Source: Pycnococcus provasolii (Eukaryota; Chlorophyta; Pseudoscourfieldiophyceae; Pseudoscourfieldiales; Pycnococcaceae). Taken from it: DNA of 64,000 nucleotides. Shown piece by piece: positions 1 through 9,377 of the stretch (its first letter is position 1; each line of letters opens with the position of its first letter). The notes beneath the pieces are model-generated. The model was not told the DNA's origin and ran no database searches. It saw only the letters and a program-made list of their open reading frames with translations. Both the position numbers and the translations under genes were made by a program. The stretch spans positions 868,001 through 932,000 of the forward strand of contig OW568870.1 of NCBI GenBank assembly GCA_938743325.2. Direction: 5' to 3'.

Positions 1-162
1 AGGATGGTCAGGCGCGACGCGAGGCGGAGGCGAAAGCACTTGCGGATGCGAAAGCGCGCGAGCAGCTCGACATGCAGCGTAAGAAGCAAGAACGACACCC
101 CACCCCACCCCACCCCACCCACTCCACCGCCCACTCCATCACCCCACTCTCCTCCACGTACC

Positions 163-202
<40 letters not shown>

Positions 203-474
203 GCTGTTCGTTCGTAGATACTGGTGACGTCAAGGAAATGGTTTTTGAAATGTACAATTTTCGGGCGGGGGACGAGGCGGGGAAAGGGAAACCTGGTGGT
301 GGGATCGACGAGAGAGGGAAAGATAGGAGGAGGAGGAAGAAGAAGCGGCGGCCTGGTCCAAAACAAATGGTCCGAGGCGAGGATCCGTCTCGTCAACGGC
401 TAGATTTTCGCGCGCATTTCTCAGGAGGATTTCGGGGTTTTGATTTTGCATCATGGCGGATTGTAAATTGTTGA
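1..474 (+). CDS. Possible 3' end of a gene truncated by the window edge
   Basis: From base 3 the frame reads a charged, Ala/Glu/Lys-rich stretch like a coiled coil (EAEAKALADAKAREQ). It runs up to a good splice-donor-like GTAAGA near base 89. A TTG repeat and the acceptor-like ending TTCGTAG near 215 follow. After it an open frame continues with a Lys/Arg-rich tail (RRRRKKKRRP) to the stop at 472-474. TGTAA overlaps the end near 463. The two-exon reading is my inference; an uninterrupted frame starting at base 4 also exists but would translate the TTG repeat. No family recognised. Confidence 0.3.
163..202 (+). repeat. (TTG)n microsatellite
   Basis: About 13 uninterrupted TTG units. It lies inside the candidate intron of the first gene, so it is probably non-coding; it would read as poly-Cys, poly-Val or poly-Leu depending on frame. 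Confidence 0.9.
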
Positions 475-1812
475 TTGGGGTTTCCAAACCCGACGCACGT
501 CTTCCAGCAGGGACTTCCTCCTGTCTTGGGTGCAGTAGCAATTTGCAGCGCGGCGAATGACCAGAGATGAAGACAACAAACTTGCCTTGACCACCACATC
601 AATGATGTCTCCATCATTACTTCTATGTTGTTTAAACAATGTTGTCCCTACCAACTACGAGTAACGAGTAACGAATCCAGACATCAATGTCAATGGCGTC
701 ACTTTTTTTATAAAAAAGTTCACGCACGGCCTTTTTTAAAAAAAGTGTCATGCTGTGCGCCACATATGACAGTCCTATTACCCGTAGGTTATTATGACGA
801 TAGCGTGACAAATAACTAGACTATAGACTATCCCAAATGGGGCGAAGCATTTCAGGGGAAGGAATTCTCACGGTAAAATTACCTTAAGTGTAGTCATGCA
901 TGGGTTCGGGGTTTTTGTCTGGGTCCCCATTATTCGGGTTTTATTTATCAAGGGCATATTAAGTTAGTAACCTGCAACCCTCAGGGAGCTTAACCCTATT
1001 CTATTTTATTACCTGTTTGGTCGACAAAAGCTTCGAAGAGTCGTTCCCAATTTCAATGGCAGCAGACAATGGCGCCTCTGGCAGTCTCTGGCAGTCATAG
1101 TTCTCTGACAGAACAGTCTGACAGGTTTTGCAAGATCAGTCGATGCAAGAAGGTCGATCCTCCCCTCCGTCCCACCCATGGGACCCATGCCAACCCGATG
1201 TTGTTCTCGCTCCACCCCTGTCACTTGTGTGGCACGCTTAGACTAAACTTGCCGTTGTATTGTGAAAAGGCATCGATCGGCCAATTATTTTTGCTTGCAA
1301 AAATAGTAGGCCGACCTGTTGTGACATCCAAAAAAAAAAAGCTGAATACGGGGGAAAAGATATTGACGTAACGTTACGTAACGTTACGTCACATTACGTC
1401 ACATTACGTCACATTTCATATGTATTTCCTATTGACACAACAACTTAGGTTATAAACTATTGTTTAATACTGTATGTACAATCTTTATTTTCAAGATCCT
1501 GTTCCAGATATTAAAATAAGGTTAGGTACAGTAGTACTGTACGATATTACAATCCGTATCGACATATGACACGTGGTTACCATGTTAGTTAAGAAGACCC
1601 TGACGACCCCTGAGAACGTATCACCTCATGAATGTATGTAATATTACATACTGCACAGGGCCCTCCCTTTCCGTAAGGTAACGAGAACTCGCGCCGCCAC
1701 TTTTATTCCCATGCTGAAAGATGGTTCCTGAAGGTACTTCAGGCTTTCGTCGTTCAACAGGCTCGTCATAACATTCACAGGCTCGTCATTATTCAACACA
1801 ACATAACATAAC
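475..1812. other. Intergenic region, no gene seen
   Basis: AT-richer than the flanks and without a convincing reading frame. It holds T-run/A-run palindromes near 698-750, an A-run near 1330-1340 and a block of TTACGT-type repeats at 1366-1415. Short duplications of the words acaggctcgtcat and acataac lie just before the next gene. The 5' part of the following gene's promoter should lie in the last few hundred bases. Confidence 0.6.
1366..1415. repeat. ACGTAACGTT / cattacgtca short tandem repeats
   Basis: Two rounds of the self-complementary word taacgttacg are followed by three 10-base units of the type cattacgtca. The core TTACGTCA resembles a bZIP (CRE/ATF-like) site. Distance to the next start codon (1813) is about 400 bases, so a regulatory role is possible but unproven. 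Confidence 0.5.
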
Positions 1813-3807
1813 ATGGGGTACTCAAAGCTCGTTTCCGGGCTCGCTTTCGGGTGGGCGCTGGCGACGCTGACGCCCCTGGAAACCAAAGCCGAAGATGTGG
1901 CGTTGACGAATTGCAAGACGATGGAGTTGGACTTCATCGTGCTGGAAGGCGACGCGACGTCAAAGGCGATCGAGGATGATATCGCCAGTGACTTGAAGAA
2001 GGTGGGCATCACAGTGAACACTCGTCTTCTGCCAAAGGATAAATTCAACGAGGCCATGGTCGGTGGAGAGTTCAACATGGCTTTCTCGGAGTCGTGGGGG
2101 GCGCCGTACGACCCGCAGGCGTACGCTGCGTCGTGGGCAACGAAGGACGAGGCATACTATGCCGCCCTCAAGGGACTTCCCCCGCCATTCACGCAGGAGG
2201 TGCTTAAACAGAAGGTGGCCGAGGCGCTGCGTAAGGAGTCCGAGGTGGAACGCGAGGATGCGTGGACGGAGATTCTTACCGCCATGCACAATCAAGCGAC
2301 CGAGCTGCCTTTTTCCAGCAAGCGCATCCCGGCTGTTATCAACAAGCGACTTACCGGATACGCGCCAGGACATCAGCAGTATGACTATCCGGTTCACACG
2401 CTCCGCGTTCTGAGCGGCTCGAGGAGCATCACCGTTGCTCCGGGCGCGCAGAGTGGCCTCTTCAGCGACGCTACCGGTGTCGGACGACTGGACGCGCACA
2501 CCTACCGCCCGAACGAGTTCTTCGCTAACAACTGGGTCTACGACGGGCTCGTCGAATACGGTCGAGGTGGCACCATCATTCCAAGCCTCGCCGCCTCGTG
2601 GACCATCGTGGACTCGCCGGGGGGCGGCCAAAAGTACACGTTCAACCTCCGCAAGGGCGTCACCTTCCACGACGGCGCCGACTGGAACTGCGCCGTCGCT
2701 AAGCTCAACTTCGACCACGTCCTCTCTCCGCCGCTCCGCACAGGTGACTGGCACGGGTGGTATGGCCTGCCCGGAGCGATTGAAGGATGGAGCTGCACGG
2801 ATGACTACACCTTCGTCGTTACGACCAAAGACAACTACTATCCATTCTTGCAGGAGCTGTCCTTCATTCGCCCGCTTCGCATGATGTCTCCGAACATGTT
2901 CGTAGGTGGCCTTGAGAGCGATCCACTCACGCAGAATTCGTGCCACAAGGGCTGGACATCTGGAGGGCCGATCCAACACGACGGCATGAATCTTACGTGC
3001 GCCGGTATCGCCGACCCCGACGGAATCTTCGGCACCGGCCGTTGGAAGTACGACAAAACGATCAAGGACGGTGAGGACAAGGTGCAGAAGGTGCACTTCA
3101 CCGTGAACCTCGACCACTGGGACGCGCCGAGCACGTCGAGCCAGTATGTGAACGAGCTGGTCTTGGTGCACTATCCGACCCATGAAGCCGTGAAGGCTGC
3201 GCTGCTCGACAACTCCCTCGACGCCGTGATCGGCGCTGGCGTCCTCACAGAGAAGGATGTGGCCGTGTTCAAGCGCGAGCACACCGACAACTTCGCCGTG
3301 CCCTTGACCGAGCCGATGCAGAACCGAATCGTCGTGCTCAACACAGCGAAGGCGCCGACCAACGAATTGCAGACCCGCAAGGTGATAATCCATGCCGTGG
3401 ACAAGAGTACCATAATCAAGAAGGAGCTTGCGGGACTCGCTGCACCTGCCGAATCGCTCTTCCCAAAGGACGCGCCGTATTGCGGTGCTGATCTGACGCC
3501 GCGCCCCGACTACGACTATGAGAAGGCTCGACTGCTCAACTGCCCCGAGCCGCCGAAGGTGGTCGAGAAGGAGGTCGAGAAGGAGGTCATTGTCGAGAAG
3601 GAGGTCACGGTCGAGAAGGAGGTCACGGTCGAGAAGGAGGTCACGAAGGAGAAGAAGGAGCTGTCAGATGGCGCCATTGCTGGCCTTGCGGCACTCGGTG
3701 GCGTTGTCTTTGTCGCTGGCATCAGCATGGCGTTCATGGTGAAGCGCGAGAAGGCTGGCTCTCCGCTCTTCTCGCCTCTGAACGCGGTGGAAGTAAATGA
3801 TCCTTAG
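1813..3807 (+). CDS. NikA-like (SBP_bac_5) solute-binding protein, halves in permuted order, membrane anchored
   Basis: The 664-residue protein resembles the periplasmic peptide/nickel-binding family (SBP family 5), closest by eye to NikA. It has a signal peptide (1-26, cleavage near TKA). Residues 37-198 match the C-terminal part of NikA (SESWGAPYDPQAYAASW against the bacterial TWGAPYDPHAF). Residues 205-575 then match the N-terminal and middle parts (ITVAP, YRPNEFFANNWVYDGL, TFNLRKGVTFHDG, YYPFLQELSFIRP, LNTAKAPTNEL). The order is therefore C-part then N-part, a circular permutation. A (V/T)EKEV heptad-like stalk (583-613) and one membrane helix (618-643) follow, with a short basic tail. 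Such proteins normally feed an ABC importer; here a type I membrane receptor with the binding domain outside the cell or in a lumen is likely. Ligand unknown (nickel complexes or peptides are family ligands). Confidence 0.85.
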   Translation: MGYSKLVSGLAFGWALATLTPLETKAEDVALTNCKTMELDFIVLEGDATSKAIEDDIASDLKKVGITVNTRLLPKDKFNEAMVGGEFNMAFSESWGAPYDPQAYAASWATKDEAYYAALKGLPPPFTQEVLKQKVAEALRKESEVEREDAWTEILTAMHNQATELPFSSKRIPAVINKRLTGYAPGHQQYDYPVHTLRVLSGSRSITVAPGAQSGLFSDATGVGRLDAHTYRPNEFFANNWVYDGLVEYGRGGTIIPSLAASWTIVDSPGGGQKYTFNLRKGVTFHDGADWNCAVAKLNFDHVLSPPLRTGDWHGWYGLPGAIEGWSCTDDYTFVVTTKDNYYPFLQELSFIRPLRMMSPNMFVGGLESDPLTQNSCHKGWTSGGPIQHDGMNLTCAGIADPDGIFGTGRWKYDKTIKDGEDKVQKVHFTVNLDHWDAPSTSSQYVNELVLVHYPTHEAVKAALLDNSLDAVIGAGVLTEKDVAVFKREHTDNFAVPLTEPMQNRIVVLNTAKAPTNELQTRKVIIHAVDKSTIIKKELAGLAAPAESLFPKDAPYCGADLTPRPDYDYEKARLLNCPEPPKVVEKEVEKEVIVEKEVTVEKEVTVEKEVTKEKKELSDGAIAGLAALGGVVFVAGISMAFMVKREKAGSPLFSPLNAVEVNDP

Positions 3808-4938
3808 ACGGGAACGCATCCCGGCCAGAGTCCGCCAGACCGTTTGAGCGGCGCATCGACCAAGTAGGCCTAGGTTTGGGTTTTCTTTAGTCATTGGCGG
3901 CTTTGAAAAAGAGCGTTGACTACAAAGCCGCAAAGCGTTAACTAAGAATGGGGTTTTTGGGTTTCGGGTTTTCTGTATTCAAGGGAGTAAACAACTAACC
4001 CTTATCCCCTATGGGAAATCGCAGATCATCTATGTACATCGGCCAAAAATCGAAATGGTGAGGTGGTGCAATCACATGGTCAAACACTCCAACTGACAAA
4101 CTCGCCGGCCGCCTGGTGAGGTGGTGCAACCAGGTGGTCAAACACTCCAACTGACAAACTCGCCGGCCGCCTGGTGAGGTGGGGCAACCAGGTGGTCAAA
4201 CACTCCAACTGACAAACTCGCCGGCCGCCTGGTGAGGTGGTGCAACCAGGTGGTCAAACACTCCAACTGACAAACTCGCCGGCCGCCTGGTGAGGTGGGG
4301 CAACCAGGTGGTCAAACACTCCAACTGACAAACTCGCCGGCCGCCTGGTGAGGTGGGGCAACCAGGTGGTCAAACACTCCAACTGACAAACTCGCCGGCC
4401 GCCTGGTGAGGTGGTGCAACCAGGTGGTCAAACACTCCTCCAGGTAAGCCTCCAGTGCTTCGGTGTTTGTGCGTCGTCAGGTCGTCAACTGTCCTCGAGC
4501 GTCGTCGTTATGTTACCAGTCGTTGTTTGGTTGTAAGGTTGTTGTGCATTCCATTCCAGAAAAGAAAAGAGAGGTGTTGTGAGCCGCACAACTCACTCGA
4601 AGAATGAATGCCTCAAGCCTCTCATTCTCATTCTCATTCTCATTCTTTGTTTTTCTAATCTGAAAATTCCCAGGATATCATTTGGAAATTTCAGGATGGC
4701 CGCTTCATCTCATTCATCTTTAGCACAAGTCCAAGGACACCAGTCATCAGCAGAAGCAGCAGCCTATGGAGGAGTTTGGCTTAATGAAGTTGGTTTTTTG
4801 TCCTCTTTTTTTAGTAGGAGTCTTTGGGACGATGTCTTACGCGGTGGTTCCATCTTTCTCGGTGGTGGTGGTGTTCCGAGTCTCTTTCGATCATCAATCA
4901 AGTCGTCTCAGAAGAAGTCTCAGTCATCGAAGTCATCC
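3808..4938. other. Intergenic region with minisatellite and leader
   Basis: Contains the 3' end of the upstream gene, a T/G-rich patch (3955-3985) and the 58-bp minisatellite (4058-4437). It also has (CATTCT)n-like sequence near 4620-4645. The region 4576-4938 is open in the frame of the next gene and has an in-frame ATG at 4696. Its composition (simple repeats, poly-T, GGTGGTGGTG) looks like untranslated leader. Confidence 0.55.
4058..4437. repeat. 58-bp minisatellite, about 6.5 copies
   Basis: Tandem units of 58 bases starting GTGAGGTGG and ending GGCCGCCTG, nearly identical; units differ mainly at one site (ggtggtgc or ggtggggc). The first unit carries several extra changes (caatcacatgg) and the last is cut short. 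No spacers, so not a CRISPR array. It lies about 500-880 bases upstream of the next start codon. Confidence 0.95.
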
Positions 4939-6423
4939 ATGGCCTTGGCAAGAAGGGCTCCCTTCCTTTTAGCACTTCTCTTTTTCATTCTTATCGTGGT
5001 GTTCCTTTCTGCGACATCAGAGACGCGTCATCAGGGTAGTTCATCAAAGCACGCAAAGAGGGCACCCGTGCCTAAAAAAGCAGCCTTCTTGGACAGGGAA
5101 CGCCGTTTTGACTTCAGCGGCGTTTCGTCTCAAGACGCAAGACCCAAGCAAGAGTCCAACTCGTTAGACGCGATGGAGGAGGAACTCAGAAACGAGAACG
5201 ACGGGGATGCAGGGGCAGACGCCGAAGACTTCAGCGCAAACGAGCCTGAATTCGAACAGTCGAAAAATGCCGTGAGAGTTGGCGCGCTGAAATCACACCA
5301 CGACGACGCGTTCATACCGGAAGATGGCGACGAGAACGGCGACGGCGTGCTCGACGCGAGGGACACGGAACTCGCTTGGAGAAAGAGATTCAAGAGGAGA
5401 AAGCTTGGACCGATGAACTTCGCGGAGGTTGTGCTGGACGAAAACGACCCACTCGTCGCGTGCTGCCCAAAAGATGCGCCCGCTGACGCCGTTTGCCTGT
5501 GCGCTGGCGCGAAGGCGGGACAGATTCAGTACACGGCGAACTCGAAAGAGGTTAACATCGACGACGCGAAACCAACCCCAAACGCGGTCGAGGAGGAGGA
5601 TGAAACGATGGACCGTGCTGGCACGAAAGCGGCGAAGGTTGGCTCGGACGGCATGGAGGAGCTCAGCGAGGAGGAGATCAATGAAATTGAGCAGGACTCG
5701 CTCGACCTCGTCGACGAGCAGCGATTACAAAAGGAGCAAGACTGGCTCGAGAAGTGCAGAGCAAAGGCGACGAAAAAGCTGCTCGACGACCGCTACCAGC
5801 TTATCGCCCAGAGGCAGACGTTTCTTGACAACGGCACGAAGGAGGAGGACATTCCCACCAAGTTGCAGCGCAAAACCATGGAGCGCGCCGCGGCACGCGA
5901 GCGCGAACAAATGCAGGAAGAGATCAACATGTGCCTCGTTGGATTTCGCGAGCTGCAGCTGACGAAGGACACCGTGGCATTCGGCAGCGCGTCGGAACGA
6001 GAGAAGGAGGAGCTATTGGCGAAGCAGAAGCGGCAGGAGGCGCGCATGGTACAGGATGAGCTTCGCATGAAGCACAACATCGCGGCACTGCGTAAGGCGC
6101 AGAATCGGTACGTGGAGGAGGAGATGGAGCGCGCGGAGAAGGCAAGGCTCGCACGCTTGGACGCGATGAAGCGCAACGATCGCTGGGTGGAGGTGGAGAA
6201 GGGACGCTGGATTTTCCGCAACGAGAACCGTCCACAGCTGCCATGGGAGCAGGGCAACGTCTTCGAGACGAGCCGTTGCTCGCGCGCTCTCATCAAGTGG
6301 GGCGATTCCGGAACCAAATCGGCAAGCTTGGCCGGGTCGTGGTCAGGATGCAAAGGCAGTGCCTCCGTGCTACCCAAAACGGTAAAAACCGGCCAGCAGC
6401 AAGGGGCACCCCGCGGAAGGTGA
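4939..6423 (+). CDS. Membrane-anchored acidic coiled-coil protein, unknown function
   Basis: Taking the ATG at 4939 gives 494 residues beginning with a signal-anchor helix (ARRAPFLLALLFFILIVVFL), suggesting a single-pass protein of the secretory system. An acidic linker follows. A calcium-loop-like DENGDGVLDARD segment near residues 132-143 looks like a lone EF-hand loop without a clear partner. A short Cys cluster (CCPKDAPADAVCLC) comes next. The second half is a long charged alpha-helical region rich in Glu, Lys, Arg and Gln. An in-frame ATG at 4696 would add 81 residues of low-complexity sequence, so I prefer 4939. TGTAA lies at 6444-6448. No family recognised. Confidence 0.7.
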   Translation: MALARRAPFLLALLFFILIVVFLSATSETRHQGSSSKHAKRAPVPKKAAFLDRERRFDFSGVSSQDARPKQESNSLDAMEEELRNENDGDAGADAEDFSANEPEFEQSKNAVRVGALKSHHDDAFIPEDGDENGDGVLDARDTELAWRKRFKRRKLGPMNFAEVVLDENDPLVACCPKDAPADAVCLCAGAKAGQIQYTANSKEVNIDDAKPTPNAVEEEDETMDRAGTKAAKVGSDGMEELSEEEINEIEQDSLDLVDEQRLQKEQDWLEKCRAKATKKLLDDRYQLIAQRQTFLDNGTKEEDIPTKLQRKTMERAAAREREQMQEEINMCLVGFRELQLTKDTVAFGSASEREKEELLAKQKRQEARMVQDELRMKHNIAALRKAQNRYVEEEMERAEKARLARLDAMKRNDRWVEVEKGRWIFRNENRPQLPWEQGNVFETSRCSRALIKWGDSGTKSASLAGSWSGCKGSASVLPKTVKTGQQQGAPRGR

Positions 6424-6556
6424 CCTTAACGGTGGAAACGACTTGTAACATAAAATCTGTTTATGCAAAACAACGCAAAACGGGGAGGTGCCTCACTGAC
6501 AATACTGTAAGGTCGACTCATATGCTATGGGCGAGAAAAAGGATAGAGTTCGAGTG

Positions 6557-6561
6557 TTACA
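6557..6561 (-). terminator. Poly(A) signal TGTAA for the epsin gene
   Basis: TTACA on the + strand, 15 bases beyond the epsin stop codon when read on the minus strand. TGTAA is the established chlorophyte poly(A) signal. The convergent gene's own TGTAA is at 6444-6448, so the two 3' ends are within about 115 bases. Confidence 0.7.
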
Positions 6562-6575
6562 TACACCCAACAACC

Positions 6576-8297
6576 CTATAATCCGAAATCTGCGAACGGG
6601 TCCTTCTTTGCTGGCTGCGGCGGCGATGGCACCTGCTGCTGCGGCATCATGCCTCCCATCATTCCCATCTGTTGCTGCGGCATCATGCCACCGCCCATTC
6701 CCATCATACCGCCACCTCCCATCTGCTGCATCTGCTGCTGCGGCATCATACCACCCATCATGCCCATCTGCTGCTGCGGCATCATACCACCCATCATGCC
6801 CATCTGCTGCTGCGGCATCATGCCGCCCATCATGCCTATCTGCTGCTGCGGCATCATGCCGCCCATCTGCATCTGCATCTGCGGCATGCCACCCATACCC
6901 ATACCGCCACCGCCCATCTGCATCTGCTGCTGCGGCTTGCTACCCATGTTCATGCCACCCATGTTCATGCCACCCATTGGCTGCTGCGGCATCATGGAGG
7001 GCATCCCAGGCATACCGCCGGCCATTCCCAAGCTCGGCTGCTGCGTGCTGTTCATTGCCGCCAGTATATCCGCGGGTAGACCACCACCACCGCCGCCACT
7101 CGACGATTGTGCCTGCTGCGGTGGTGCACTCGTCGTCGCAACGGGCGCGGCTGCGGGTGTGGACATGCCAAACGGATCTCCTCCCTGTGCGGCGAAAGGA
7201 TCGGACGGCGTTGGGGCATTCGCCGCCGCCGACGGCGCATTCCCCTCAAAGGCACCCCAACCGCCCCCGCCCCCGCCGGCGCTCTCCATTGCTGGCGCAG
7301 GCACAACCGCAGGTGCGCTGTCGAATGCGCCAAACAGGCTCGCTGCTGCGTCGCTTGGCGCAGGCGTTGCTTGGGAAGGCGACGTTGTCGCCGCCGGCGG
7401 AGCAAGGCTGATTTTGCCGAGACCTGCGGCAATCTTCGGGTCCACCTTTGTTTCCGAGAGGAACCGCGGCGCCTTGGAAGCGGACGCGCCACCCGCCTTG
7501 AATGTAGCCGCAAACGGACTCGCCGTCGCCTCCGTCGTCTCGCCGCTGGCACCCGCGAACCTGGGCTCGAACGAGCTGCTGTCCTGCACCTTGAGCTTAG
7601 CGATGCGGTCTTGCGTTGCGTTGAACGCGTCGGCGCCGCCGCCGCCGCCGCCGCTTCCTCCTAGCCCATAGTGACTCTTGAGGTCCTTCCTTGCGGTGCT
7701 GTCGCTCGAGAACGAGCTTGCGTTATTCTTGCTGTCCCAGTCGTCGTTGCTCCTGTAGTTTGATCCGCTCGACCGCGCGTTTCCTCCTCCTCCGTATGCG
7801 CCCGTTCGCATATCCTCGGAGCTGACTCCTGAATACTTTTCTCTATTTTTCCTGGCTTTTTCCCTCTCTTCCCTGATTTGGTCTGGGCTTTCGAGAAGGC
7901 TGATGAGTAGTTCCGCACGGTTTCTGACGTTAAGTCCTTGGTCTTGCCCTTTTTGATCTTTGTACTGAAACCTTTTCAGTCGTTCCATCGCCGACATATT
8001 TTGACGAAGTTCGTCAACAACACGCGTAGATCCATGTTTGATGAGGTGCTCTAATAGCAGCAGAGACTTGTAGATATGCCGCCACGATTCGGGAGGGGAT
8101 TGGAGTCGCCGTGCGATGACACCCATGATCTCGGCGTAGGCTGAACGGTCCATAGTAGAGGAGGCGATATCAGACATGAGGGAACCGTGGGGACCCCATG
8201 GATCGAGGTTCGTCGCTTCTTCGACTTTCAGTTCCAAATCAGACAAGTTGTACGCCACCTGACGCGCACGCTGCTGAAGCTTGCTGAGAAACTCCAT
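6576..8297 (-). CDS. Epsin-like clathrin adaptor (ENTH domain)
   Basis: The 573-residue protein has a typical ENTH domain over residues 1-140 (start MEFLSKLQQRARQVAYNL, then KVEEATNLDPWGPHG and the WRHIYKSLLLLEHLIKHGS helix). ENTH domains bind phosphoinositides and bend membranes at clathrin-coated pits or on endosome/Golgi buds. The middle is Ser/Ala/Pro-rich. The last third is Met/Gly/Gln-rich with repeated MMPQQQ blocks. DPF motifs (DPFAAQ, DPFGM, and DPFADFGL at the very end) are known to bind AP-2 or GGA-type ears. No NPF motif or obvious ubiquitin-interacting motif seen. Starting at 8297 avoids translating a G-tract; 21 extra upstream residues would be proline-rich artefact. Confidence 0.92.
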   Translation of the reverse strand: MEFLSKLQQRARQVAYNLSDLELKVEEATNLDPWGPHGSLMSDIASSTMDRSAYAEIMGVIARRLQSPPESWRHIYKSLLLLEHLIKHGSTRVVDELRQNMSAMERLKRFQYKDQKGQDQGLNVRNRAELLISLLESPDQIREEREKARKNREKYSGVSSEDMRTGAYGGGGNARSSGSNYRSNDDWDSKNNASSFSSDSTARKDLKSHYGLGGSGGGGGGADAFNATQDRIAKLKVQDSSSFEPRFAGASGETTEATASPFAATFKAGGASASKAPRFLSETKVDPKIAAGLGKISLAPPAATTSPSQATPAPSDAAASLFGAFDSAPAVVPAPAMESAGGGGGGWGAFEGNAPSAAANAPTPSDPFAAQGGDPFGMSTPAAAPVATTSAPPQQAQSSSGGGGGGLPADILAAMNSTQQPSLGMAGGMPGMPSMMPQQPMGGMNMGGMNMGSKPQQQMQMGGGGMGMGGMPQMQMQMGGMMPQQQIGMMGGMMPQQQMGMMGGMMPQQQMGMMGGMMPQQQMQQMGGGGMMGMGGGMMPQQQMGMMGGMMPQQQVPSPPQPAKKDPFADFGL

Positions 8298-8322
8298 GGC
8301 GAGGATTGTGGGGTGTGTGTGT

Positions 8323-8344
8323 GGGGGGGGGGGGGGGGGGGGGG
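8323..8344. repeat. 22-base G homopolymer
   Basis: An uninterrupted G run beginning 26 bases upstream of the epsin ATG (a C run in the mRNA leader). Such tracts form G-quadruplexes readily and are prone to length errors in sequencing. Confidence 0.9.
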
Positions 8345-8408
8345 CAGGAAAATACTCCACGGGTCCAGTGGGTGGTCGCCCTTGCCCCTTGATCGGACCG
8401 ATATATCG

Positions 8409-8436
8409 TAACCCTAACCCTAACCCTAACCCTAAC
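8409..8436. repeat. Telomere-like (CCCTAA)n array in a divergent promoter
   Basis: Four and a half CCCTAA units, plus a single TTAGGGTTTT at 8450-8460. The array lies between epsin (start 8297, minus) and the next gene (start 8627, plus), i.e. within 200 bases of both start codons. It is too short for a telomere remnant on its own, and similar arrays occur upstream of other genes in the window. Confidence 0.85.
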
Positions 8437-8626
8437 TTTAAGAAGTGCGATTAGGGTTTTACCTGCCCAGACTTCTACACACCCCCACTACCCTACCACA
8501 TCCTCCTTCTCATTTTAGCGTTTGGCTTCCCCACCACCACAGACCTGTTCTCTCCCTTCCTCCTCCCCTCCCAGTCTCCCAGAGCACGCGATATCAGTTT
8601 TTAAGATCTATCCGAAAAACATTGTT

Positions 8627-9179
8627 ATGGGTCTTAAGGGTGCGTTGTTGGTGTTATTGAAGATTGCGCCGCTCGCGATTTTTTTTGCGATCCGCGGCGT
8701 GCAAGTTCGAACTTCCCGTCGGGGGGTGTGAAACTCCTTTGTGTCCTGTCGCCATTGGAAAACCGGGGGACTGCTCGCCAACCGCTAACACCGCAGAGTC
8801 AAAGGCGTGGTGCGAACACGGATGGGTGCCGTGGGCTAACGGCTTAATCAAGCAGGGAACCGCCGAACTTAAGAAGCTTGGTGTCGATGCACCCATGCTC
8901 GACAACCTCAGCGTCGAGTGCCAGGCACCCGACTACAAGCTCATGAAGGCTATCGGAGCGATCGAAGTCGTAGGATGGCTGCTGCTCTGGATTTCGCCCA
9001 AACTCGGCGGATTCATGCTCGCAGCAACCATGGCGGGGGCGATCCACTTCCACATGACGGCCATGGGCGACAAGCCCGAGGCGCTCGGACTCCAGTTCAG
9101 CCTGCTCGTCGCCTCGCTCTTCGTCTTCCTCTTCGACAGCCCGAGCTCGAGCGCGGACGACAAGAAGAAAACCGCGTAA
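8627..9179 (+). CDS. Small DoxX/TMEM35-like membrane protein, apparent frame break
   Basis: A start at 8627 reads a hydrophobic N-terminus (MGLKGALLVLLKIAPLAIFF). The rest of the protein is in another frame, from about 8690 to 9179: a Cys-containing luminal-type segment (VGGCETPLCP, AWCEHGW), then helices around VVGWLLLWISPKLGGFMLAA, MAGAIHFHMTAMGD and FSLLVASLFVFLFD. The pattern of three to four helices with IHFHMTAMGD resembles the DoxX-like/TMEM35 group, by eye only. The frames switch at an eight-T run (8679-8686), so a homopolymer length error or a real one-base indel is the simplest explanation; I see no intron that fits. The acidic/lysine tail is DDKKKTA. Confidence 0.6.
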
Positions 9180-9377
9180 AGGACTTGTAGCACGCCCTCC
9201 TGTGCAGGCAGCGGCGATGGAGAGAGAGTGAGAGTGAGAGTGAGTGGGTGGGTGAGTTGGTGGGACAGGCTGTGACAGTGACTTGTGTGTGTGTTTCGGT
9301 TTTTGCAAAACAAAAAACATTTTTTCAACACAACTGTAGAAACTATCAAAATAAGAGTGCAGGCGCGTGCGGGTCAT

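Noticed and set aside
1960-3393. Long open frame on the minus strand opposite the NikA-like gene
   Set aside because: G/C-rich codon bias of the plus-strand gene keeps the opposite frame free of stops; composition (Arg/Val/His rich) and lack of a known fold show it is a shadow.
4058-4437. Possible CRISPR array
   Set aside because: Units are head to tail with no unique spacers and a eukaryotic genome context.
6649-7671. Cys/Pro/Ile-rich open frame opposite epsin's MPQQQ repeats
   Set aside because: Translation of the Met/Gln repeat in the other strand; no start or known fold.
8409-8436. Reading telomere-like arrays as a chromosome end or fusion scar
   Set aside because: They are short, degenerate, in many places and placed at gene starts, so a promoter role fits better.
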